A stretch of DNA of 7,054 nt from NCBI GenBank assembly GCA_903929895.1, contig CAIYWM010000921.1, positions 1 to 7,054 on the forward strand, read 5' to 3'. Of this stretch, positions 1 through 6,069 are shown piece after piece. Both the position numbers and the translations under genes were made by a program. The notes beneath the pieces were generated by a model. That model was not told the DNA's origin and did no database searches. It was given only the letters and a program-made list of their open reading frames with translations. The DNA is from an uncultured Alphaproteobacteria bacterium. Lineage in GTDB: Bacteria; Pseudomonadota; Alphaproteobacteria; Reyranellales; Reyranellaceae. The stretch's first letter is position 1, and each line of letters starts with the position of its first letter.

Positions 1-1
1 C

Positions 2-106
2 GCCTTCCTGATGTATCCGCAGGCCGAGAACCGGTCCGGCTTCCTCGACTCGCTCGACCCGGACAAATTCAAGTACCGCATCACGGCGCGCGAACTGACG
101 GCCTGA
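2..106 (+). CDS. C-terminal fragment of an unidentified protein
   Basis: An open frame enters from the left edge (first full codon at position 2) and ends with TGA at 104-106, giving 34 residues of a C-terminus that ends in ITARELTA. The piece is soluble in character, rich in Asp, Lys and aromatic residues, with no membrane segment. Codon use is G/C-biased in the third position like the neighbouring genes, which supports real coding. I do not recognise the family from this tail. It runs in the same direction as the cyclase pair, but a GC-rich hairpin and about 60 nt separate them, so it is probably a separate transcript. Confidence 0.6.
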   Translation, partial: AFLMYPQAENRSGFLDSLDPDKFKYRITARELTA

Positions 107-123
107 GCCGTATCCATGTGAAC

Positions 124-146
124 GGGCGGGGCATTCCGCTCCGCCC
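124..146 (+). terminator. GC-rich hairpin, possible terminator of the upstream gene
   Basis: GGGCGGGGC and GCTCCGCCC form a 9-bp stem (one G-U pair) around a 5-nt loop, 17 nt after the TGA at 104-106. No T-run follows, so this is not a textbook intrinsic terminator; it could be a weak terminator or an mRNA 3'-end stabiliser. It also bears on the next gene's start: if the GTG at 118 were used, the hairpin would sit inside the coding region. Confidence 0.35.
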
Positions 147-162
147 CGATCCGCACTATATC
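134..162 (+). promoter_or_regulatory. Possible promoter for the cyclase operon
   Basis: TATATC at 157-162 resembles a -10 box, with a poor -35-like TTCCGC at 134-139 and a 17-nt spacer. Transcription would then begin at about 168-170, next to the ATG at 169, which would make a leaderless mRNA. This fits the absence of a Shine-Dalgarno sequence before that ATG. The -35 match is weak and this is an inference only. Confidence 0.2.
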
Positions 163-168
163 CGGCGG

Positions 169-1671
169 ATGAACGCACCCACCGACGCGGCGGCACGCCA
201 GTCGCCCGCCCGACTCGTGCATCGCTACTACCTCGCGATGTCGGTGCCGTTCCTGATCGATGTCGTCTCGGTGCTGGTTTATTCGGCACTGAACAGTGCC
301 CCGGAAGTCATCCTCCCGTCGCTGGCGATCACAACGCTGTTCCTCGCCGGCGGCGTGGGCCTCGGCGCCTGGCTTCTGATCCGGCCGATCCGGCATTTCA
401 TCGAGGGGCGAGCGGCCTTCGGTGACGTCGAGAGCTCGCTGGCAAAGCTGCCACGCCATTCCGCGACCGTCGTGGGGGTGATGTACGCCCCGATGGTGGG
501 GTTGCGCCTGCTCTCGCACCGCCTCGACATCACCTTCGGCGCCACACTCCAGCAGGTGGCCTGGCCGGACGTCTTCGCCAACCTCACGGTCGGAACCGGC
601 TTCAATGTCGTCCTTACCTTCTTCGTCGTCGCGGCGTACCTCGATCGCCTGTGCGAGGAGCTGTTTCGCACGAGGGGCGTGAACATGGGGACGTTCGATG
701 GCCGCTTCCGGCGCAAGGTCGCCCTCGCCCTGCTGTTCGTGTCCTTCGCGACCATCGTCCTGATCGCCGCCGACATGCTGAGCTACAGCGGCGACCGGCT
801 GGTGCGCGAGGCCTCGTCCGACATCACGACGTCGGCGATCGGCACGGCCTTCATGTACTACTGGATATCGAACGCGCTGACCCGGCCGATCACACGGCTG
901 GATGGCGGCCTGCGCCGGGTCGCCGACAACGACTATACGGTGCGCCTGCCCGTCACCTCGAACGACGAGCTGGGTCACGCCGCCAGCCGCTTCAACCAGA
1001 TGGTCGAGGGCCTCGCCGAAAAGGCCTACCTTCGCGATACTTTCGGCAAGTACGTGAGCGAGACGGTCGCCGCCTCGATCCTGTCCAACCGCGGCAATAC
1101 CGGCCGCAGCATCGACACCACGGCCGAAGCGACCTTGATGTTCACGGACATCGAGGGCTTTACGGGCGTATCCGAAAGCGCGACGCCGGCCGAGGTCGCC
1201 GCCCTCCTGAACACCTATCTCCACACCGTCGTCCCCGTCATTCAGCGCCACGGAGGCATCGTGAACAGCTTCATCGGCGACGGACTTTTCGCAAGCTTCG
1301 GCTTGCCACGGCCGCTGGAGGACCATGCCAGCGCCGCCATCGCGGCCGCGATCGAGATCCAGCAGGCCCTTTCCGCTGCCCAGTTCGCGCGCGGCTTCGA
1401 ACTCCCGACGCGCATCGGCCTCAATACAGGTCCTGTCATCGGCGTCACGATCGGCACCGACAATCGACTGAGCTACACGTTGCTGGGCGATGCGGTGAAC
1501 GTCGCCGCACGTATCGAGCAGCTCAACAAGAAGTTCGGCACGCGCATCCTCGCCACCGAGAGCACCGTGGTGGCGGCGGGCGCGGCGGCCACCTGCGAAC
1601 GGCTGGGCACGACCGACGTGCGCGGGCATCACGACGGCGTCGTCGTCTATCGGGTGGGACAGCCCCTGTGA
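169..1671 (+). CDS. Six-TM HAMP class III adenylate/guanylate cyclase (first of tandem pair)
   Basis: Predicted inner-membrane nucleotide cyclase of 500 residues making a cyclic nucleotide from ATP or GTP. Six hydrophobic segments lie at about 20-41, 47-71, 98-116, 138-158, 183-203 and 219-237. A HAMP domain follows (about 235-284), then a linker with TFGKYVSETVA of the cyclase-transducer type, then the class III catalytic domain (about 320-480). Metal-binding Asp327 (FTDIEGF) and Asp371 (FIGDG) and the transition-state Asn444 and Arg448 (VNVAAR) are present. The substrate-specifying Lys before IGD is Ser367, and its usual Asp partner is Thr437. The layout matches the family of mycobacterial Rv1318c-Rv1320c and Rv3645. 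ATG169 was chosen over an in-frame GTG at 118, because the latter would code through a GC-rich hairpin; ATG238 would cut into TM1. The stop overlaps the next gene's start. Whether the product is cAMP, cGMP or nothing cannot be read from the sequence. Confidence 0.9.
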   Translation: MNAPTDAAARQSPARLVHRYYLAMSVPFLIDVVSVLVYSALNSAPEVILPSLAITTLFLAGGVGLGAWLLIRPIRHFIEGRAAFGDVESSLAKLPRHSATVVGVMYAPMVGLRLLSHRLDITFGATLQQVAWPDVFANLTVGTGFNVVLTFFVVAAYLDRLCEELFRTRGVNMGTFDGRFRRKVALALLFVSFATIVLIAADMLSYSGDRLVREASSDITTSAIGTAFMYYWISNALTRPITRLDGGLRRVADNDYTVRLPVTSNDELGHAASRFNQMVEGLAEKAYLRDTFGKYVSETVAASILSNRGNTGRSIDTTAEATLMFTDIEGFTGVSESATPAEVAALLNTYLHTVVPVIQRHGGIVNSFIGDGLFASFGLPRPLEDHASAAIAAAIEIQQALSAAQFARGFELPTRIGLNTGPVIGVTIGTDNRLSYTLLGDAVNVAARIEQLNKKFGTRILATESTVVAAGAAATCERLGTTDVRGHHDGVVVYRVGQPL

Positions 1672-3179
1672 CCGCGGCGGGGAACGGGCAACCCGTCGCC
1701 ACGGCGTCCGAGATCGGCAGCCTGCGCCGGCGCTATCTGCTGCGGGCGGTGTCCGCGGCCGGGGTCGACATCATCTTCACCGGCGTGTTCGTCGCCTTCG
1801 CGGATGCCTGGGCCTACGCGCCACGGTCGATCGCCGTCGGGCTCTTCCTGCTGCTGGGCGTCAATGCCCTGGTTTGCCGGCGCCTGTTCATACCGATCGA
1901 GGAATATCTGTCGGGACGGCGATCGTTCGAGGATGTGGAGCGCCGGATCACGCAGCTTCCGATCCTGACCGCGATCCGCGTGGCTCTTCTTGCGCTGGTG
2001 ATGGTGGGCTTTCGGGTGATGGCGCCGTACCTCTGGCCGGATGCCACCTTCCGCGCCCTGCCCACCCAGACGCTGGTCGACAACGTGGCGCTCTGCCTGC
2101 TGCTGCCGCTGTTCTACTTCACCTACATCTACTTCGTCATAAGCGACTATCTGGCCACGCTCTGCGGCTTCATCTTCGAACGCACCGGCCGGAACCTGTC
2201 GCTGTTCTTCGGCCGCTACCGCCTGAAGCTCGGCATTGCCCTGCTGGTCATTTCCCTGGCCCCCATGACGGCCGTGATCATCGATCTCCTCTCCTACGAG
2301 GGCGAGAAGGTGCAGTACGAGATCGCAACCGACGTCGCCATCGCGCTGATGGGCGTCACCGTCTCGGTCTACTTCATCTGGCGATCTCTGCTGCGTCCCA
2401 TCCGCATCCTGTCCCGCGCCATGTCGACCGTCGCCGGCGGTGACATGTCGGTCCGGATCCCCGTGACGTCGAACGACGAGGTCGGGGAACTGACGGGCCA
2501 GTTCAACACCATGATCGAGGGTCTGCGCGAACGCGAGCAGATCCGCGAAACCTTCGGCCGCTACGTCGACGAGAGCGTGGCCTCGACCATCCTGCAGCGC
2601 GGCGGCAACGGCGTGCTGGCAGGCGAGACCCGCGACGCGACGATCCTGTTCACGGATGTGTCAGGCTTCACGACCATCGCCGAGAAGCTGCCCCCGGACC
2701 ATCTCTTCGGGGCGCTGAACGAATATCTCGAGACCGTCCTCGGCCCCATCCGCGCCCATGGCGGCGTGGTGCACACCTTCATCGGCGACGGGCTCTTCGC
2801 CTCCTTCAACATGCCGCTGGCCTGTCCCCAACATGCGTCGGCCGCGGTCCGTGCGGCCGTCGACATCCAGCGCGCCGTCGCCGGCCGCAGCTTTGGCGAA
2901 GCCAGGGTCCCCTTCGTCACCCGTATCGGCATCAGCACCGGCGCGGTCATCGGCGGATCGGTCGGCGCCGGCCAGCGGCTCAGTTTCACATTGCTAGGCG
3001 ACACGGTGAACCTCGCCGCGCGCCTGGAAAAGTTGAACAAGGATCACGGCACGAGCATTCTCGTTTCGGAGACGACGCGCGACGGCTGCGGTACGGAGTT
3101 CGTGTTCAAGCCGCTCGGCAGCACGGCCGTGCGCGGCCGGAGCGGGTCGATCGCCATCTTCACCATCGATACTGTCTGA
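1668..3179 (+). CDS. Six-TM HAMP class III adenylate/guanylate cyclase (second of tandem pair)
   Basis: Paralogue of the preceding gene, 503 residues. The frame is open far upstream, but homology begins at the GTG at 1668, which overlaps the previous TGA as GTGA; a GGTGGGA Shine-Dalgarno-like stretch lies just upstream at 1653-1659. Six hydrophobic segments lie at about 22-45, 53-75, 100-121, 137-158, 187-208 and 221-240. HAMP follows (about 238-290), then the linker TFGRYVDESVA and the cyclase domain (about 323-485). Asp330 and Asp374 (metal), Asn448 and Arg452 (transition state) are kept. The substrate-specifying Lys is replaced by Thr370 and its partner is Thr441. Over HAMP plus linker, 35 of about 67 positions are identical to the first cyclase. 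Overlapping genes suggest translational coupling and possibly a heterodimer, which is an inference. Confidence 0.9.
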   Translation: MTAAGNGQPVATASEIGSLRRRYLLRAVSAAGVDIIFTGVFVAFADAWAYAPRSIAVGLFLLLGVNALVCRRLFIPIEEYLSGRRSFEDVERRITQLPILTAIRVALLALVMVGFRVMAPYLWPDATFRALPTQTLVDNVALCLLLPLFYFTYIYFVISDYLATLCGFIFERTGRNLSLFFGRYRLKLGIALLVISLAPMTAVIIDLLSYEGEKVQYEIATDVAIALMGVTVSVYFIWRSLLRPIRILSRAMSTVAGGDMSVRIPVTSNDEVGELTGQFNTMIEGLREREQIRETFGRYVDESVASTILQRGGNGVLAGETRDATILFTDVSGFTTIAEKLPPDHLFGALNEYLETVLGPIRAHGGVVHTFIGDGLFASFNMPLACPQHASAAVRAAVDIQRAVAGRSFGEARVPFVTRIGISTGAVIGGSVGAGQRLSFTLLGDTVNLAARLEKLNKDHGTSILVSETTRDGCGTEFVFKPLGSTAVRGRSGSIAIFTIDTV

Positions 3180-3182
3180 GGT
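3178..3182 (+). promoter_or_regulatory. Ribosome binding site of the acyl-CoA dehydrogenase
   Basis: GAGGT overlaps the TGA of the second cyclase and lies 9 nt before ATG 3192. This fixes the dehydrogenase start and supports translation from the same mRNA as the cyclases. Confidence 0.6.
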
Positions 3183-3191
3183 CCGCCGTCC

Positions 3192-4385
3192 ATGAACCCG
3201 TCCGCCCTGTCACCGGATCAGATCGAACTGCAGGCCCGCGCCCGCGAACTGGCGGCCGGCCCCGTCACCCGCCGCGCCGCCGAGGTCGACCGCACCGAGC
3301 AGTATCCCTGGGACAATGTCGAACTGCTGAAGGACGCGAAGCTGATCGGCATGACGATTCCGAAGCAGTATGGCGGCCAGGGCAAGGGCTGGCTCGACGC
3401 CGTGCTCGCCATCGAGGCGCTGTCCTCCGCCTGCGCCGTCACCGGCCGCATCGCCGTCGAGACCAACATGGGCGCGATCAGTGCCGTGATGGCCTACGGC
3501 TCCGAGGAGCAGAAGAAGATGGCGGCCGACATGGTGCTGGCCGGCGACAAGCCCGCCATCTGCATCACCGAGCCCGATGCCGGCTCCGACGCCAACGGCA
3601 TGACCACGCGCGCCGACAAGAAGGGCAACCGCTATGTCCTGAACGGCCGCAAGCACTGGATCACCGGCGGCGGCGTCTCCCGCCTGCACCTGATCTTCGC
3701 CAAGGTCTACGACGAGAAGGGCACGTTCGAGGGCATCGGCGGCTTCCTTGCCATCCGCGACGAGACCAAGGGCCTCAAGATCACCAAGCGCGAGCCGACC
3801 ATGGGCCTGCGCGGCATCCCCGAGGCGGTGATCGACCTCGAGGACATGGACGTGCCGCCGTCGGCGCTGGTGATCCCGCCGCGCGGCCTCAAGAAGGGCT
3901 TCGCCGACCTGATGACCGCCTACAACAGCCAGCGCGTCGGCGCCGCCACCGTGGCGCTCGGCATCGCCGAGGGCGCCTATCAGCTGGCGCTCGAATGGTC
4001 GGAGACGCGCCACCAGTTCGGCCGGCCGATCAACGAATTCCAGGGCCTGCAGTGGAAGCTGGCCGACATGTCGATCAAGCTCGCGGCGTCCCGCGCGCTG
4101 GTCTACAACGCCGCGCGCTCGGGCGAAGGCGGCTTCCCGGACATGCTGATGGCCGCGCAGGCCAAGGTGTTCACCTCCGAGAGCGCCATCCAGATCGTGA
4201 ACGAGGCGCTGCAGTTCTTCGGCGCCCGCGGCTACAGCCGCGAGCTGCCGCTCGAGCGCATGGCCCGCGACGTCCGCATGTTCACGATCGGCGGCGGCAC
4301 CGCGGAAGTCCTGCGCAACGTCGTGGCCGGCGCGCTGCTCAAGAAGAAGCTGCCGCAGACGCGGGACGGCTGGGACAAGGCTTGA
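3192..4385 (+). CDS. Acyl-CoA dehydrogenase family flavoprotein
   Basis: Predicted FAD-dependent, cytosolic acyl-CoA dehydrogenase of 397 residues, a normal full length, with N-terminal helical, middle beta and C-terminal helical domains in order. Family marks are ITEPDAGSDAN at 125-135, the flavin-contacting HWITGG at 155-160, Arg248, RHQFGRPINEFQ at 273-284 with KLADM after it, and GARGYSRELPLERMARDVR at 344-362. The MCAD-type catalytic Glu (IYEGT) is replaced by Gly368 in TIGGGT. The alternative isovaleryl-CoA/long-chain position, just before the conserved Arg, is Gln247. So no glutamate is seen at either usual catalytic site. The substrate is not predictable. It starts 12 nt after the second cyclase and is probably its operon partner. 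A long open frame on the opposite strand (3210-4391) is a codon-bias shadow. Confidence 0.92.
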   Translation: MNPSALSPDQIELQARARELAAGPVTRRAAEVDRTEQYPWDNVELLKDAKLIGMTIPKQYGGQGKGWLDAVLAIEALSSACAVTGRIAVETNMGAISAVMAYGSEEQKKMAADMVLAGDKPAICITEPDAGSDANGMTTRADKKGNRYVLNGRKHWITGGGVSRLHLIFAKVYDEKGTFEGIGGFLAIRDETKGLKITKREPTMGLRGIPEAVIDLEDMDVPPSALVIPPRGLKKGFADLMTAYNSQRVGAATVALGIAEGAYQLALEWSETRHQFGRPINEFQGLQWKLADMSIKLAASRALVYNAARSGEGGFPDMLMAAQAKVFTSESAIQIVNEALQFFGARGYSRELPLERMARDVRMFTIGGGTAEVLRNVVAGALLKKKLPQTRDGWDKA

Positions 4386-4408
4386 TCGCAAGGATGGCAG
4401 CCGTCTCT

Positions 4409-4496
4409 TGTCATCCTGAGCGCAGCGAAGGATCTCACGCCAGCCACGGAGCCGTTTGGTCGCTCGGCTAGGTCCTTGGCTTCACTCAGGACGACA
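4409..4496. repeat. Imperfect inverted repeat element between convergent genes
   Basis: The left arm (4409-4435, beginning TGTCATCCTGAG) and right arm (4470-4496, ending CTCAGGACGACA) match as inverted repeats at 22 of 27 positions, with a 34-nt centre. The centre has a smaller possible stem, AGCCG at 4450-4454 with CGGCT at 4465-4469. The arm sequence resembles the CATCCTGAGCG...GAAGGATCT repeats scattered between genes in many GC-rich bacterial genomes; I state this from memory. It lies 23 nt after the dehydrogenase stop and 4 nt from the stop of the minus-strand gene. A transcript from either side would fold into a long hairpin, so it may serve as a two-way terminator or 3' stabiliser. No transposase is present. 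Confidence 0.8.
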
Positions 4497-4500
4497 GAAA

Positions 4501-5175
4501 CTACCGCCCAAACTTGTTCCACTTGCCGTCCTTGCCGCGCATCAGGACGAACTCCCGGCCCTTCTTCGCTGTGTCGTCGCGCGGCGTGCAGGCGATCGAG
4601 ATCCAGGACTCGAAATCCCAGCGCGCCGAGCAGCTTTCGGTCGCGCAGGGCAGTGCGATATCCACCTCGGTCGTGAGCCCATCGCCCGACGGCGCAAAGA
4701 TCGAGAGCGTGCCGCGCGACGGCTGAAGCGAGCAGGCCACTGTCAGGAAACGCGTCTTGTCCGACGCCCAGACCGGTGCGCCGTGGACCGTGAACAGCCG
4801 GCCCGTGCGCTTCATGACCAGCGTCCAGACGAAATCGTCGACACCGGGCGTTCGCACGACGTAGAAGCGGCCGGGATCGTCGTAGCGCTCGTAGAGATAC
4901 TGGTAACCCACGTCGCCATAGGGACAGTCCTGCAACTCGACCGCCGTGCCGCCATCGATCGCCAGCCGCAGCCGATCTTGGTGCCGCGAGACGTTCGGCA
5001 CGTCCGCCCTGAGCCGCCGCGCTTCCTGCGGCCATTCAATCTCTCGGCTCTCGCGCTCGTATCCGGGATCAAGTGCGCCGCTCGGCATGCAGGCCTTTGC
5101 ATCCACGCCTGCATTTTGCGCGAGCGCGATTCCGGGGAGCAGCAGGATGACGAGGCAGACCAGACGCGCGTGCAT
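4501..5175 (-). CDS. Small secreted protein of unknown function, six cysteines
   Basis: A 224-residue protein with a clear signal peptide: Arg4, a hydrophobic core at about 5-18 and a likely cut after ALAQ (residue 20) or ALA (19). There is no lipobox cysteine, so it is probably periplasmic or secreted rather than a lipoprotein. The mature part has six cysteines (29, 84, 148, 177, 182, 196), enough for three disulfides, and is rich in Trp and Tyr with a likely beta-rich fold. The last 18 residues (EFVLMRGKDGKWNKFGR region) look like a terminal strand pair. I do not recognise the family. Its Shine-Dalgarno (AGGG, 5 nt before ATG) overlaps the stop of the Rrf2 gene as TGAGGG, 8 nt separating the two coding regions, so it is the last gene of the minus-strand operon. 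Confidence 0.75.
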   Translation of the reverse strand: MHARLVCLVILLLPGIALAQNAGVDAKACMPSGALDPGYERESREIEWPQEARRLRADVPNVSRHQDRLRLAIDGGTAVELQDCPYGDVGYQYLYERYDDPGRFYVVRTPGVDDFVWTLVMKRTGRLFTVHGAPVWASDKTRFLTVACSLQPSRGTLSIFAPSGDGLTTEVDIALPCATESCSARWDFESWISIACTPRDDTAKKGREFVLMRGKDGKWNKFGR

Positions 5176-5183
5176 GCGAGCCC

Positions 5184-5579
5184 TCAGCTGGGTCGCCTCA
5201 GCATCGTCTCCAAGCTGACCGACCGCAACGTCGCCTCGGCGATCTCGTCGATCTCCGTCAGCACCCGCTGCAGGGCGCCACCGATCTCGGTATCCTCGCC
5301 GGGCTCCTTGGCACGGTGACCGGGCATCGGCTCGAACAGGGCGACGATGTCCATCAGGGTGACGCGGCGGCGGTTGCCGGTGAAGCGGTAGCCGCCCGAG
5401 GCGCCGCGCTCGGCATGCACGAGGCCCGCCGCCGCGAGGGTGCGCAAAACCTTGGCGAGATGGTGCGTGGAGACGCCGAAGCGCTCGGCGAGATCAGCCG
5501 ACGACAAGGTCCGTGCGGGATCGCGCGCCAGTTCGAGCACGGCATAAAGGCCGAGGCGCGTGGCTGTCTGCAGTCTCAT
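5184..5579 (-). CDS. Rrf2-family transcriptional regulator without cysteines
   Basis: A 131-residue DNA-binding protein. The N-terminal winged helix-turn-helix spans about 1-70: helix-turn-helix at about 24-46 (LSSADLAERFGVSTHHLAKVL) and the Rrf2-type wing GASGGYRF at 59-66. A long C-terminal helix at about 97-118 is the expected dimerisation helix. IscR, NsrR and RirA hold an Fe-S cluster through three cysteines in the segment between wing and last helix. Here that segment (about 84-100) and the whole protein have no Cys, so cluster sensing of that kind is excluded. It may instead act like cluster-free members such as CymR. It starts one base after the GNAT stop (TGAGATG) and is followed 8 nt later by the secreted-protein gene. 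Its targets are unknown; the palindrome upstream of the operon is a candidate. Confidence 0.88.
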   Translation of the reverse strand: MRLQTATRLGLYAVLELARDPARTLSSADLAERFGVSTHHLAKVLRTLAAAGLVHAERGASGGYRFTGNRRRVTLMDIVALFEPMPGHRAKEPGEDTEIGGALQRVLTEIDEIAEATLRSVSLETMLRRPS

Positions 5580-5580
5580 C

Positions 5581-6015
5581 TCACAGCGCCTTGTCGAGCT
5601 GCAGCGACGGCCCGGCGGTCATGCCCTGGGCGCGGAAGAAGGACAGGATCAGGTGGTCTTTGCGGTCGACCAGGGTGCGCACGCGCGTCACGCCCTGGGC
5701 CTTGAAGCGGGCCGCCAATGCCTCGAACAGCGCGCTGCCCGTGCCCTTCAGTCGAAGCTTGGGATCGACCTGGATGGCGAACACCCAGCCGGCCGGCGGC
5801 TGGCCGAACTCCCAGGCGCGCACTTCGCCCGCGATGAAGCCGGCAAGCACGCCCCGGGGCGTCTCGGCCACCAGGAAGTGCCGTTCCGGCGGCCCGCCGG
5901 CGAAGCGGGCCAGCATGTCCTGCCAGTAGGCGGCCTTGGCCTGCCCGGTCAGCCGCGCGTCGAGGGCGGCGATGGCCGGCAAATCCACAGGTTCGGCGGG
6001 ACGAATGGCGGTCAT
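5581..6015 (-). CDS. GNAT-family N-acetyltransferase
   Basis: A 144-residue protein of normal length for a single GNAT domain, transferring an acetyl group from acetyl-CoA to an unknown amine. It begins with the usual IRPAEPVDLPAI strand-helix. The central beta-strand (WVFAIQVDP, 77-85) leads into the acetyl-CoA pyrophosphate loop LRLKGTGSAL (87-96) and the following helix. LSFFRAQGM (124-132) is the typical late GNAT motif. It is first in the minus-strand operon with the Rrf2 regulator and the secreted protein, and diverges from boxC. No clear Shine-Dalgarno precedes the ATG at 6015. The substrate could be a small molecule or a protein; nothing here decides. Confidence 0.88.
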   Translation of the reverse strand: MTAIRPAEPVDLPAIAALDARLTGQAKAAYWQDMLARFAGGPPERHFLVAETPRGVLAGFIAGEVRAWEFGQPPAGWVFAIQVDPKLRLKGTGSALFEALAARFKAQGVTRVRTLVDRKDHLILSFFRAQGMTAGPSLQLDKAL

Positions 6016-6050
6016 GAGGCTTGACAGAATGGCGTTGCGCCGGGAAAAGT

Positions 6051-6062
6051 AAATACGTATTT
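6051..6062. promoter_or_regulatory. Perfect 12-bp palindrome, candidate operator
   Basis: AAATACGTATTT is its own reverse complement and sits 32 bp before the boxC ATG and 36 bp from the GNAT ATG. It overlaps the likely core promoters of both directions. Such a site suits a dimeric regulator. The Rrf2 protein of the adjacent operon, or a regulator of the benzoate genes, are both possible; the sequence does not say which. Confidence 0.5.
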
Positions 6063-6069
6063 CAGTACC

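Noticed and set aside
651..1667. Upstream extension of the second cyclase frame inside the first cyclase gene
   Set aside because: The extension is Arg/Pro/His-rich nonsense out of frame with the first cyclase; homology to the paralogue begins just after GTG 1668.
3210..4391. 393-codon open frame on the minus strand opposite the acyl-CoA dehydrogenase
   Set aside because: Composition is dominated by Ala, Gly, His, Leu, Asp and Arg as expected for the reverse of a GC3-rich gene, with no recognisable domain; the plus strand carries a complete acyl-CoA dehydrogenase.
4409..4496. CRISPR-like or tRNA-like structure in the convergent gap
   Set aside because: There are only two arms, inverted rather than direct, and no cloverleaf; it is an inverted repeat element.
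4232..5035. 267-codon minus-strand open frame overlapping the end of the dehydrogenase
   Set aside because: It runs through the inverted repeat and into the dehydrogenase; Arg-rich without family features.
4456..5319. 287-codon plus-strand open frame across the secreted-protein and Rrf2 genes
   Set aside because: Arg-rich, no domain, begins inside the inverted repeat and spans two well-supported minus-strand genes with their own ribosome sites and a signal peptide.
5560..6024. 154-codon plus-strand open frame opposite the GNAT gene
   Set aside because: Gly/Arg/His-rich shadow; the minus strand has clear GNAT motifs.
6021..6055. Sigma-70 promoter using TTGACA at 6021 and TAAATA at 6050
   Set aside because: The spacer is 23 bp, too long for a normal sigma-70 promoter; TTGACA kept only as an observation.
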